Assembly (NCBI GenBank): GCA_022539475.1
Contig: VCMS01000122.1
Coordinates: forward strand, 86,896 to 150,895
Direction of reading: 5' to 3'
DNA: 64,000 nucleotides
Source of the DNA: Gracilaria domingensis
Lineage: Eukaryota; Rhodophyta; Florideophyceae; Gracilariales; Gracilariaceae
In this document: piece after piece, positions 9,319-19,899 of the stretch
Position numbering within the stretch: position 1 is the stretch's first letter
How the letters are laid out: the number at the start of each line of letters is the position of its first letter
Translations under genes and position numbers: made by a program
The notes under the pieces: model-generated
The model's input: only the letters and a program-made list of their open reading frames with translations
Database searches by the model: none
Told to the model about the DNA's origin: nothing

Positions 9319-11285
9319 TGTAGAGGAAAACTTGCTCGCCTGAGGTACATAGAATGATTTCATAAATGTAGAGAAAAACCATAGCAATGGGATGGTCTCT
9401 CGAGGCGTTCGAGTCCTTGCCCTCTAGACGAGGTGAACTCAGTGGTGAGCCCTCCGAACACGGATAGTGCGCGTGTAAGACCGCCCGTGGTACGGGATAT
9501 ACCTACGGAGGTTGAGGGGTGAACGGGCCTGATCCAGGAATCCGGCGAGAAGTGACGGAATGGTCGAAAGGAAAGGTACCGTAGAACGGTGTAAGCCCTA
9601 GGCAAAAGGGGGAAAAGGAAGGGAAAACCAAAGGAGGAAAGGAGAGGAATCCCGCGGCGGGACGTGCGGCAAGCGGCAACAGACTCGGCGCCGGGAGACG
9701 ACAATGTGTATTAAGCCCACGCGGCACAACTCTATACAGAGACGGAAACGCTACCAATTGTGGTGGAAGCAGTACAACTGCACAGTAACAGAAACAGAAA
9801 GTCCGAAGACACGGAATAAATAAGCCCGAGGGCAAGGCCACAATGGTCAGTATTGCTTGAGTGATCCCGAGGGATGAAGCTAACTCGTAGCGAACGTGGT
9901 GACCCTCCGGCTGGAATTGTACACTTCGCGATGGCGAACTAGTTCAGAGCCGAACTCGGTTACCCTTTACTGAAGGAGGAGGTGACCGGGAGGTCACCTC
10001 TTATATCGTAACCGATAAATTAGTTAAACTAAATTAAATAATCTAGTGCACACCTAAGCAGTTCCATACACGTGGGGCACGTGACAACCCGCGGCAGCAA
10101 CCAGTAAAATATCCGACAATCATAACAAGACATGTGTGAACACACCCATTCCTCCACACGCGTACACGCGAACAACACTCATCTGCACGACATCATGGCC
10201 GACCACTCAGGGTGCCATACCTCAATACTTCCAAAAAGTATCCCATCCGTGGGCCAATACTCATACCTTCCGAGTACCCGGAATCATCCTTAACAGGGGT
10301 TTATTGTAGAGCAAAACGTGCTCGCCCGATACACGGGGATTGTTTTCATAAACCCCTGGTAAGGATGATTCCTGGTACTCGGAAGGTATGAATATTGGCC
10401 CACGGATGGGATACTTTTTGGAAGTATTGAGGTATGGCACCCTGAGTGGTCGGCCATGACGTGGTGCAGATGAGTGTTGTTCGCGTGTACGCGTGTGGAG
10501 GAATGGGTGTGTTCACACATGTCTTGTTATGATTGTCGGATATTTTACTGGTTGCTGCCGCGGGTTGTCACGTGCCCCACGTGTATGGAACTGCTTAGGT
10601 GTGCACTAGATTATTTAATTTAGTTTAACTAATTTATCGGTTACGATATAAGAGGTGACCTCCCGGTCACCTCCTCCTTCAGTAAAGGGTAACCGAGTTC
10701 GGCTCTGAACTAGTTCGCCATCGCGAAGTGTACAATTCCAGCCGGAGGGTCACCACGTTCGCTACGAGTTAGCTTCATCCCTCGGGATCACTCAAGCAAT
10801 ACTGACCATTGTGGCCTTGCCCTCGGGCTTATTTATTCCGTGTCTTCGGACTTTCTGTTTCTGTTACTGTGCAGTTGTACTGCTTCCACCACAATTGGTA
10901 GCGTTTCCGTCTCTGTATAGAGTTGTGCCGCGTGGGCTTAATACACATTGTCGTCTCCCGGCGCCGAGTCTGTTGCCGCTTGCCGCACGTCCCGCCGCGG
11001 GATTCCTCTCCTTTCCTCCTTTGGTTTTCCCTTCCTTTTCCCCCTTTTGCCTAGGGCTTACACCGTTCTACGGTACCTTTCCTTTCGACCATTCCGTCAC
11101 TTCTCGCCGGATTCCTGGATCAGGCCCGTTCACCCCTCAACCTCCGTAGGTATATCCCGTACCACGGGCGGTCTTACACGCGCACTATCCGTGTTCGGAG
11201 GGCTCACCACTGAGTTCACCTCGTCTAGAGGGCAAGGACTCGAACGCCTTGAGAGACCATCCCATCGTTGGGGTTTTGCTCTACA
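9319..11285. mobile_element. Palindromic double LTR insertion (solo LTRs, head-to-head)
   Basis: Flanked by GTTGC direct repeats (9314-9318, 11286-11290). Three parts: 9319-9366, the first 48 bases of an LTR (TGTAGAGGAAAAC to CATAAA); 9367-10304, LTR body in inverted orientation, from its 3' end to an internal TTTAT; 10305-11285, a complete forward LTR (981 bp, TGTAGAGC to CTCTACA). The inverted body is bordered by the same 5 bases (ATAAA at 9362-9366, TTTAT at 10300-10304), the footprint of a nested insertion. The two bodies form inverted arms of about 930 bp around a 43-bp spacer. Open frames of 112 residues in each arm are only mirror copies of LTR sequence. Confidence 0.85.
10305..11285 (+). 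repeat. Complete LTR, family B
   Basis: Begins TGTAGAGCAAAAC and ends GGTTTTGCTCTACA, so its termini form an inverted repeat (GTAGAGCAAAACC). A TATA-like GATATAAGAGG sits near 10645, followed by a strong GC-rich hairpin (GAGGTGACCTCCCGGTCACC). Family A (52359) shares the termini but not most of the interior. Confidence 0.8.
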
Positions 11286-12490
11286 GTTGCAGCAAATCTC
11301 CTATGCGCAGATACCCGTCAAAAAGAAGAAGAATCCCAATCCCCGCATCTGGGACTCCATGACGAGTAAGGTCGGCAGCTATAGCGTACGCAACCATTTC
11401 CGGACAGACACTGTGATGCTCCGATGGACGCAAATTCGCCCACCCTTGCAAACTGAGTGCTGACAAGCGCAATCGGCCTTGAAGGTGTGGCATATAATAT
11501 CCGGGATCCACAGACTCGATGACAGCCCTGCGCGCTCAAGCAGTTTTCGGTGAATGGTCTGAGCCATAAACACGGAATGAGATCATCCCATAGGCATCGA
11601 ACGTATCATAAGAAAAACCTGCGAACCTCGCAAAGCTATCGGAGGAAGACCAAAATACTTGTTCATCCAATCCGGTAACTTCATCCGGTGGTATTGATCA
11701 TCCATATCCGATTTCCCCACGCACAATCGCTTGCCGGCGGGCAAGTGAAGTCGCGCGAGGTGACCAGGATTTGGAATCTCAATCTCCGGCGGAGTTCGAA
11801 ATGCTTTATTGGCATTCCGAGCATCAATGATCAATCTTTGAACCCCCTTCTCCGACTTAGGTACGGCGAAAACTCCATTGATAATTTTTGGCTTCTTCTT
11901 GCGCAGGGTCACCAGCCCTGCCTTCTCCAACTTCATCACCAATGCCGCATAGTCCGATTGTCGTACACCGCGGAAAGGTTTACCCAGCTTTTCCTTAGTA
12001 AGGGGAGGTCGCAGGACATCTCCTTCTGCCGCGTAAGTTCCTTGGATTTCCTCCGGCAACCACGGCAGAATATCCGCCGACGCTGCAAGGCCCTCAACTG
12101 GCAACGAAATTCGATCTGGGTTTAGCCAGACCCAACTTTGGAGCTCACCGTATTCAGAGCCTTCATCATCTGTCTCGAAGGAGGTCTCCGCATCGAAATA
12201 TCTCCGGCGGAAGGCCTTCTCCGTGATGCCTCGCAAGAAATCGGTCGCCAGCTTTTGGACAGCGTTTTCTCTTTCGTCAGAGAATTAAAAGAGTAGACAT
12301 GCCCTGCGTACATGCAGTTCAGTCCTGCAGTGAGGTCACGGACGAGTAGATCCAGTTTCCTTCGTTTCCGGAAGCGCTGGTCTTTACGTCCCCCTGAACT
12401 CCCGCACGCGTCCTCCGTCATTGCGGAGACCCACTGTAGGGGAAGCACATCCCGCTGGTTCATCACACTTCCCTCAATTTTTGTTGTCAT
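11286..12490 (-). pseudogene. Reverse transcriptase fragment of DIRS-like element 1
   Basis: The fingers/palm part of an RT: FAVPKSEKGVQRLIIDARNA followed by KSDMDDQYHRMKLPDWMNKYFGLP, a combination typical of DIRS and related RTs. The longest frame (11583-12236) ends in SMPMG followed by an in-frame TGA where relatives have Trp, after which SHSVFMAQTIHRKLLE continues in the same frame. A change of frame near 12270 separates the upstream part (12277-12490, start MTTKIEGSV) from the RT frame. The YxDD catalytic box is absent because of the deletion near 11480. Non-functional. Confidence 0.72.
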
Positions 12491-12502
12491 TATTTTCTCA
12501 AG

Positions 12503-13669
12503 TTACTCTCCGGCGTTTCCCTGCTCTTTAGACAGGTCAGACTTATCATTTTTGGATGAAAGCTCTTTACGCAACTTCGCGGACTTATGGAGTTTGCGAC
12601 GGTGCGTCTTGCTTAGGAGATTGTCAACATCCTCGTCCAGTTCGCGAGCAGCGTCCCAGCTGTTCGTCTTGTCTGCTATGTTGACAGCGGCAAGACGACG
12701 CATAAGCAGTTCGACTGCTAACTCGTCCTTGGCACGCAAAACGCCCAAGTAGCTTATTAAGCAATCGACTGCTTTAGCCAAGGTAACTGCCTCCCTCTTG
12801 TTTCTACTTCCGATTAACTGACGAGAGTCAACCGAAGGAGTTACAGTCGGGTAATTGGTCAGAGCCTTCCTCAACATATTTGGACCCTCAAACGAGTCCA
12901 CAAGCATCGTTGGGTCCGGGAAAGGTCGTTTCGCAAATTTTGCGAAGAATAGAGCATTCGATTTTTTAAGTCGACGCTCGTCATATTTCACCGAGCGCTC
13001 TTCGTTTGAAGAATCCTCGTCAGAGTCCGTGTCAGTAAGGCCATTGCTGGTCCCACCTTTCCTCGCTCGTTCGACGTCCTCAAACAAATCTTTCGCCCGC
13101 TTCTTCTGTTTTTTCTTCAGTTTCTTGATAAACTCACGCAGACTGAACTGGTCTTCCCGAAGGGAAGCCAACAGCTTAAAACTTTGCTGATTGTTTTCGC
13201 GAAGATCTCTACGTAGTGCGCGGAGCTCACCACCTTGTCCAGATACTTCGTTACTTCCGCTGCCATCCTGCTTCGGTTCCTCCGCAGCAAGAGTTCCGCC
13301 GTTGGATTCGTCTCCATCGCTGGAGTGGTCACTTTCAGTTTCCTCATCACTGCTGTAGCCCCCGTCAGTCTCACCTGTAGTCTTTCCCGGCGTTGCCGGT
13401 GGACCCGCTTTAGGGCTCGGATAAGTCCCATCTCTGACGCACGCGAGTAACACGTCCGTATTCCCCTCTGTTGGAATACCCTCCAGTTCGTTCCTTAGGC
13501 GAGATAAAAGAGCGCGTTTACTCTTTATCCTTTCACCCAAGAACTGGGCCGAATTCGACCTGAACTCGCTCCTGAAAATTTCAACAGCGTCCACTCCCTT
13601 ATCCTTCAATCTTCGTGAAAGACGGGAGCAATTTGTTTGTAAGGAATTTGTAGCAGGTCCTCTACTCAC
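12503..13669 (-). CDS. Gag-like protein of DIRS-like element 1
   Basis: 388 intact codons, ending 12 bases upstream of the start of the pol-like frame, a usual gag-pol arrangement. Highly charged: an acidic, Ser/Gly-rich region (residues about 95-140, SSDEETESDHSSDGDESNGG), a Lys-rich helix (EFIKKLKKKQKKRAKDLFED, near 190), a second acidic patch (DTDSDEDSSNEE) and a Lys/Arg-rich tail. No zinc knuckle is visible, which is common for DIRS gags. Identification rests on position more than sequence similarity. Confidence 0.55.
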   Translation of the reverse strand: MSRGPATNSLQTNCSRLSRRLKDKGVDAVEIFRSEFRSNSAQFLGERIKSKRALLSRLRNELEGIPTEGNTDVLLACVRDGTYPSPKAGPPATPGKTTGETDGGYSSDEETESDHSSDGDESNGGTLAAEEPKQDGSGSNEVSGQGGELRALRRDLRENNQQSFKLLASLREDQFSLREFIKKLKKKQKKRAKDLFEDVERARKGGTSNGLTDTDSDEDSSNEERSVKYDERRLKKSNALFFAKFAKRPFPDPTMLVDSFEGPNMLRKALTNYPTVTPSVDSRQLIGSRNKREAVTLAKAVDCLISYLGVLRAKDELAVELLMRRLAAVNIADKTNSWDAARELDEDVDNLLSKTHRRKLHKSAKLRKELSSKNDKSDLSKEQGNAGE

Positions 13670-15085
13670 GTTAGATGGTCAACTCAATCCATGTCGGGGG
13701 CTATGTTATCCCCTAGCAGGGGCCTGCGCTTTTGGGACGGCTGCTCCCGGCTGAGCGCGTGTCCTAAATAGGACCAGCCGCCATCTGACTCCCATACGAG
13801 TGGAATTAAGCCAGGCCTCGTACCTGCCAGGCCCCTATTTGAAAGCACAAGTTTTTTTCAATAGTTGCTTCTGGTCAGGCCTTGCACCGACCCTGCCCTC
13901 AATTTTCCCCAACATGTGCACAAGTAATTGTGCATCAATCCTCACAAAATTATCCCCGCATCCATAGAGACCGTCACAGAACGGTACACAGACCGCATCA
14001 TATGTGATGCCCTAGAGAACACAGGGCTTTAAAGAGCCGACGTCTGTTTCACCGTCCGGCTCCGCTGGCACTGTGCGCGGCAAATCGTGTCCGTCGCAAC
14101 ATCCGATCTTTGCTCTCTTGATCTTCCACACGGTGGTTTTACCCACGAGAAAGGATCTGAAACCCTTGGCCCACCTTCCCCCCGCAATATCATCACCGAT
14201 ATCAGAACTAATCCCCACTTGATTTTTACTCTACCTCCTCCAGCCATTAACTATCTTATTGTTTCATTAGCCATGACGCCTGGCTCCCTCAAGTAGCTGC
14301 ATTCCAAAGGAATATTGCAAGCATAGCAGTGTAGCCGAGAATGTACGTTTGGGTCTTGTATGGGCCCGACAAACTCATAGGAACACTGACAAGATCAGGA
14401 GCACTTACGCAGGCATTACAAAGACAACAATTTGTCACAGACCTTCGAAACGAATGCCAATCAACGGTTCAGCCTTCCAATACCGCGTCAGACACGCGAG
14501 AGTCTAATGGACTTCCGAAGCCTCCCCTTCCCCTTCACCCTTCAGCCGTAGCATGCAAGCATGCTACGTTGCCCAGCCGGCACCACTCGGAGGCGGGTGA
14601 ACTTTGCCGACCATGCAGTTAAAGCGTCATGGTTACTGTTACTCAGAAATAGAATTCCATTACGCAAGCTCAAGAATACCACATTACTCAGGCATATTCT
14701 CCGGTCAAAGCAGCAGCTCCAGGTTACAAACTCTGTAAAACCGGCGAAACGAGGCGGCCAAATTTAACACCATCTTACTACTGCCCTAAACTCAGTACAA
14801 GATAACGACAAACACTCTCCGCAAATTTTCTATTATCTTAGCACCATTTTTTTCTTTCACACATTTACGACTCTCCACCGTTGCCACCGCGCTGTTCGTG
14901 TTTGCAGCTCAATGAAAATGATGTCAGCTCCCCGCAAAACAGTGACGAAACAAACACGACAGCAAATGAGGGAAAAAGTAACAGTAATACCGTTGCATTA
15001 CTATGATGGGAGAAAGATGACGAAGAAAAATTTATCGTAACGGCGTTAGAATCTGCTGACAAAAAGAACCTCTATAAATCAGTTA
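13670..15085. other. Spacer, no gene seen
   Basis: Probably contains the 5' end of DIRS-like element 1 (GC-rich, short inverted words at 13690-13830) and decayed flank of the piggyBac element. Frames are short and without family features. Confidence 0.4.
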
Positions 15086-17787
15086 AATTCTGCTCAGAGT
15101 GGCGTGATAAGAGCAGTGTCTACTTGGCAGAGCCGTCGCTCATTCGGCGCACGTACTCGCATAGAAAAGAAGTGGGATTGTTTCAATTGTTTCTGAATAA
15201 GCCCTTCGTAGAATGCATTTGCAAGTGGACAAGCGCAGAACTGATCCGAAGAGGTAAATGATCAAAACTTCTCCGTAGCGATGAGCTCATGGCTTTCTTT
15301 GGTTTGGAGCTGGCGACTTCGATCCACGGTCTCAAGCGGGTACGTGATTTTTGGTCCACGTCTGCACTCCTAAATATACCGTTCTTTAGAAGCGTGATGG
15401 GAAGAGACGCGTTTCTCAACATCCGTTCTGCACTGCGCATATATCCAGCATATGACGCAGATATTGCTCTACAATATCCGTTGTGGCACTCGTGCTACGT
15501 CCTCGAGCACTTCGCAAGAAACACGGCGACCATTGCAGTCCCGGTTGGTGTTAGCTCTCTAGATGAGAATAAATTAGGTGTAAGGGGCGCTCAAAGCCAC
15601 GAACATACATGAAGAGCAAGCCAGTCAAGTTTGGCATACGATTCTACGCTGTAGTTGGCTGGACGCACGCCTACCTTCACTCGTTTCAGGACAATGGCTC
15701 AGGGAACAGAACGGGGCAGTCACCAGTAGAACGCTACACTAACGTGTTTCGCGAGCTGCGCGGAGCAGTAAGCCGAATTATAGATCGAATTCTTGTACCC
15801 AAATCAAAAGCTTCTGCTTAGTGGTGTGCTTAAATGGCTCACCACACTCTTCTACGTCCAACACCGCATCATGGACGACTGATAGTTGTAGAGGAAAACA
15901 AACTTTGTGGGGATTCACCTAGGGTTCTTTCATAGTTTGTTGATCCGTTACCGGCTTCGACACCTCATGTTATGAGAGGCTACTGCCGTAATGGCCCTAT
16001 TTTGGGGTACGCCTAGGAAGGGTAGTGTCTCTGCACACCTGTGCTGAGTTGACCCGATGCCGGATGCGCCGTGGCAAGCCTGCCACGTTTTCACACGTGT
16101 AGGGTGTTGGCCGGCAGCGCCGGATGGTTAGATATTTTTAATTGATATTTTCAAGTGCCGTATATAGGTGGCGGCACTTACCGCCACCTGAGGGGAAGTA
16201 AACCTCAAGGAGGCTTCTGGCTCTGACTTTCTTGCCGCTTGTCAACGGTTTTCGTCCCTAATCGGGAAAGCCGCCACAATTCCGGGCTATTCATCCGACC
16301 TCTACCACCGAGGAGTCTTAGACCGTCGTTACGCCATCTTTTGTTGTTTATTCGTTATTATTTCCGTCCTACGGCTCTTGTTTCTCTGCCCTGTCATACA
16401 AGTTTGGCCCGCTAGTCTCGGGACTTATTTCCGTTTATCACGAGTCAGTGCTCCGCAGTGCGGCTCGTTTGCTGATCCTTTGCTGCCCCCTACCGTTGGG
16501 CTGCATACCCCCACTCGCTGGGGCTCGCCGGAACATCCGGATACCTACGCCGATTCTTCCCCCTTACCTCTGACTGCACGCTCAGATCGGGGCCACTCGG
16601 ATTTACACCCGGCACCGAGCTGGCTTTATCAGAGGGTTCTGCTGCTGCATCTACCTCTATAGAGAGCAGGTTTGGAACACCCTGTGGGTGCGCTTTCCGC
16701 GACTCGGCTCTTGTCTGCCCACTCGTGGAATTGCACTACAATGGTAATAGACAATTTTTATACTCGACATCTGCTCGCCCGCCAACTTCATTCACTTACA
16801 GATGGAGAATGGAAAGTCTTAGGTACAGTGCGGTTGAACAAAGTAGACGGTATAAACCGCCCTGCACTGAAAGAGGCAGTTGAGGCCCTCAAACACGCTA
16901 ATCGCGGCGAGTGGACACTCGTGCAGGTGTAAGAGAAAGTAAACGGTGGAAACGATGACGTGAAAGTCGCAGAGAATTCAGGGTATGTCGTGTTCGAAGA
17001 TCGCGCTGTCGTCATATTTTACACGAACGATCTTGCAAATACTCTTACTTTTCGCATTCAAAACCCTGACGAGCATTCCATATCATGTGTTCACGGCCTA
17101 ACCCCATTACAGAGATGGATCGGTAACGAATCAATGCAGCTGGCAGTAATCATTGCCCCTGCAGTGATTGCAGCATACAACCTGTTCATGAACGGCGTTG
17201 ACAGGTTTGACCAATTTCGTTCGACGTTACCTACAGTCCGTAAAGAGCGAATAGTGACAATGAGCGTTCTGACCTTTATTCTTGACGCATGTGTGTTGAA
17301 CGTGCACGCACCTGTAAAAGCATTAAGAACATCGGGGGAGACTGTCATTGATGTATGTCAAATGAAGTATCGGATCATCATGGGGTTAGTCAGGAATCAC
17401 GTGGAATACAAACAAAACCAGGCGGCCCTTTCCATCTCCAAGGCATCCAAACTGTGACATGTGGAAAGTACATCGAAGCAAGCGCCAGAGAATGCAACTC
17501 ACCTCTTGCTGGAGACCACCGCTAGACGAAGTATTCGTTGCTTCCTGTGTAACTTCTCTCGCAGAAACAGGGCGGCATTTACACATTCATGTTCTGCATG
17601 CCAACAAGGCTTCCACGTCAACTGCTTCAGTTTCTATCATCACTATGAACTGTTTCGAGCCGACAAACCTGAACTCTATCACGCAATTGTTGCCGCTAAG
17701 GCCTCTGTATCAACCAATAATCACCGTAATCGACGGAACAAAGTAACTGCCACCCTAAGATCGGCACGAGTACCGTTCAAGAACTGA
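15086..17787 (+). pseudogene. piggyBac-type transposase, frameshifted and split by solo LTR
   Basis: DDE transposase (DDE_Tnp_1_7 type). In order: ELMAFFGLELATSIHGLKRVRDFWST with SVMGRDAFLNIRSALRI (15280-15440); KPVKFGIRFYAVVGWTHAYL (15615-15675); after the LTR, IDNFYTRHLLARQL (16746-16790), GTVRLNK (16825), then AYNLFMNGVDRFDQFRSTLP (17172-17230), where GVDxxDQ is diagnostic, and RKERIVTMSVLTFILD. It ends in a Cys/His-rich tail (CFLCNFSRR, CSACQQGFHVNCFSFYHHYE; 17545-17655) like the piggyBac C-terminal zinc domain. At least four frame changes and stops. Without the LTR and one duplicate, the frame reads cleanly through the DNFY box. No TTAA-flanked termini were found. Confidence 0.85.
15887..16740 (+). 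repeat. Solo LTR, family A, inserted in the piggyBac pseudogene
   Basis: 854 bp, TGTAGAGGAAAAC to ATTGCACTACA, flanked by ATAGT (15882-15886) and ATGGT (16741-16745), a 5-bp target duplication with one mismatch. Closely matches the 857-bp 5' LTR of the Ty3 element at 52359: same CATAGTTTGTTGATCCGT block, same GGCCGGCAGCGCCGGAT hairpin, TATATAGG against TATATAA, same GTCAGTGCTCCGCAGTGCGG. No internal region remains, as expected after LTR-LTR recombination. Confidence 0.9.
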
Positions 17788-17789
17788 AT

Positions 17790-18238
17790 CTATCTCGACT
17801 TGAATCCCATATACGGTCCCGCAGAGTTTGGCCACTTTCTTCGGATACCTTCCAGAACACAGTTTGGGATTTGAACTTTTATATCTTTTCCCATCACTCC
17901 ATATCGTTCATAAACGTAGGCCTTATACGCTACGCCTGCTTTCTGACAACGTTGTTCCGCGGGCGTGAGCCCAAAAACCATTGCAAATCGGCTTCTACCG
18001 TTTCAATCACAGCACTCCCAAGTTGAGTAAAATAGCAAGCCGTGCATCTACATCCCTCGCATGCTAAGTCTTCGTTGTGTTTGGCAACATGCGCGGAAAT
18101 GTTGTGTACCCGCGTTAGCTCAGTAGTCGCCGTTTCTTTCAGAAAATGCGGGAGGTGAGCAGTCACGTCTACTCGAGATTGTCTAGATTTCCCTGTTTCA
18201 GATATTGCCTGCGCTTGCGGTGGAGTCCTGCTTTCCAT
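17790..18238 (-). pseudogene. Fragment resembling the P2X7 receptor C-terminal (ballast) domain
   Basis: Minus-strand frames 17930-18238 and 17790-17981 join with one frame change near 17975. The C-terminal part reads VQIPNCVLEGIRRKWPNS then GPYMGFKSR, matching the pattern of the cytosolic cysteine-rich end of P2X7 receptors (IPSCxxWxIRxxFP, GQYxGFK). The N-terminal part has Cys-rich CEGCRCTACY. Such isolated domains are found in many eukaryotic genes, some tied to transposons; function unknown. It abuts the end of the piggyBac relic on the opposite strand, so it may be a passenger or independent debris. Confidence 0.45.
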
Positions 18239-18297
18239 ACTGCTGATTTCCTTCGGTGATTTTGCTTCCTGCAGGCAACCAATTTAGATTTTGCGAG

Positions 18298-19160
18298 CTA
18301 CCGCGAAACAAAGGGCGAGGCGAGCAAGGACGTAGGCGGCGAGGGAGGTGGCGATGCTAGAGGGAAAAGAATCGACGAAGCTGGCGGCGAGACAAGCAGC
18401 GTACAAGACGATGAGACAGACAGAGAGACAAACGACTTTCCTTGGTGGACGAAACAAGCGTTAAGGAAAGTGGCGAGGCAGATAGTGACGTGATGAAAAG
18501 AGATGTAGCAGGCCAAGCGGCGGGAGAGATGGTGTTACTTCGGGGGGCGAAACCAATGGTACGGCAGGGGCCGAGATAAACCAGGGTGGTTTAAGCAGCG
18601 AGGCAGACAGCTAGGCAGGAAGCGAGGCTGAGTACAAGAAAGAAGAAAAGACCGACCACACAACAACGGAGACAGACGGCGGGACAGGTTGTGTTCTTGC
18701 AGTCTTGGAACCGGAAGAGAGGCTGAGAGAAGCGCAGACATTGAGGCAAGCGGCGAGATTGTAAACGAAAACGGCCAGACAGAGTGCGTCTTTTTTGAAG
18801 TAAGACACGCGAAGTGGCAGGTTTTGGCGCTCCTGGTAAGGTACGCTGAGAGCTAGTACGCGATGCAAGCGGCGAAACAGGTGGTGGGACAGACGGCCGA
18901 ATACAGGCGCCAATACAGGCGATACGACTTCTAGCAAAGCAAGCCGTGAGAAAATAGCGATCTTCAGTGGGCGACAAAGGCGGTTATGCCAAAGGTAGAG
19001 CAAGCAGAGAGGCAGACGGCAAGAATGGCGAGAGAGTTGGTGAGATAGGCGGGGAGACAGGCAAGGCAAGCGGAGAAAAGGGCGGCGAGACAGACGTGAG
19101 CTCTTCTCAACGTTGCGTAGCAGCGCACAGTACCCTTGTAGTTTGCGCGGTCTGATGGTG
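18298..19160. repeat. Degenerate purine-rich minisatellite-like tract
   Basis: The plus strand is built from loosely repeated GCGAGACAGGC/GGCAGACAGCG words with no long perfect unit. It yields long frames on both strands (for example a 205-codon minus frame rich in Ser, Leu, Pro, Cys) that reflect composition, not coding. Confidence 0.6.
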
Positions 19161-19890
19161 ATATGCGCGTTCGGAATGGATTGAAAGTCGCCCTCATTTT
19201 GAGGCAAGTCAATCAACCACAGAAACATTCTTGGCCACCCGATTTGGCAACTGTTCTTGGATTTAATTGTTGAATCTTATCGCTGTCTCAACAGCTATAA
19301 AAACGTTTAGGTTCTAAAGAGTTAACATAAATCAGGCAGGGAATCAGAGACAATGACGAAAAAGAAGAGGCGCGATGAAGACTCACGCTGCTCTGGTCAA
19401 CAAGAACTAAACTAAATCTGACTCAGACTTCTGGTGTCATTTCCGGAATCAGAAAAGTAAATCTGTTTCTTCATCCTTTAACCATGCGAAACAAACCAGT
19501 ATATCGCGAGTACTGTGTCAATCTCAGGCGAGGTTTGACAGAAAGTTGACCATTCCCCTCGACATAATTTTTATAGCGCCAGGAATCTCTGTTCCGCAAT
19601 ACTGTCTTTCGCACCATTTTTCAAAACCAAACTACTTAACAGTATTATCTACAGCTTCACAAACAAAGAAGATGGGTTGTTCACGTCAGCGCAAGTCTCC
19701 AAAATGGCAGCATTCTTCTCAAACCAGACTGTCGATGATAAGGATCACATGTATTTAATAAGTGCCACAGCCATTATTGATGCCGCCGATGATGCAGTCA
19801 ATATATAAACTCTTTCAGTGCTAAAAGAAGCAATATATTACTATTATGGGCACAGTCATAGAACAATTGAGGATATGTTCAACCATTTTA
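19161..19890. other. Spacer, no gene seen
   Basis: Short frames only. Probably includes the degraded 5' part of the pogo-like element that becomes recognisable after about 19.9 kb. Confidence 0.35.
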
Positions 19891-19899
19891 TTATCCCAA

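Larger units (their letters stand above)
8979..11511 (-). pseudogene. Tyrosine recombinase of DIRS-like element 1, split by LTR palindrome
   Basis: The N-terminal piece (11286-11511) ends in GYLRIGDLLQL, the box containing the first catalytic arginine. The C-terminal piece (8979-9313) continues with KLADVVFLDF and later TPHMLRFGSAT, the HxxR box. The two are separated by a 1,967-bp LTR structure plus a 5-bp duplication (GTTGC on plus, 9314-9318 and 11286-11290). With insert and one duplicate subtracted, the frame runs through the junction without a break. The piece ends before a recognisable nucleophile tyrosine, so the 3' end is truncated or decayed. Confidence 0.75.
8979..13669 (-). mobile_element. 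Degraded DIRS-like (tyrosine recombinase) retroelement 1
   Basis: Minus-strand order is gag-like ORF (12503-13669), reverse transcriptase N-terminal half (about 11480-12490), tyrosine recombinase (8979-11511). This order and the recombinase in place of a DDE integrase are DIRS hallmarks. The RT catalytic half, RNase H and any methyltransferase are missing: RT runs directly into recombinase sequence near 11480, indicating an internal deletion. The recombinase is further interrupted by an LTR insertion (9319-11285). Terminal repeats were not identified, so the true ends may lie farther out, at 8.5-9.0 and 13.7-14.3 kb. Confidence 0.75.

Noticed and set aside
9503-9841. Identical 112-codon frames on minus here and on plus at 10811-11149
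   Set aside because: They are mirror copies of LTR sequence inside the palindrome, not genes; composition is Pro/Leu/Phe-rich and no start context or family is seen.
18611-19228. 205-codon minus frame in the purine-rich tract
   Set aside because: It follows directly from the repeated GCGAGACAGGC-type composition; overlapping frames on both strands are also open and have the same low-complexity look.
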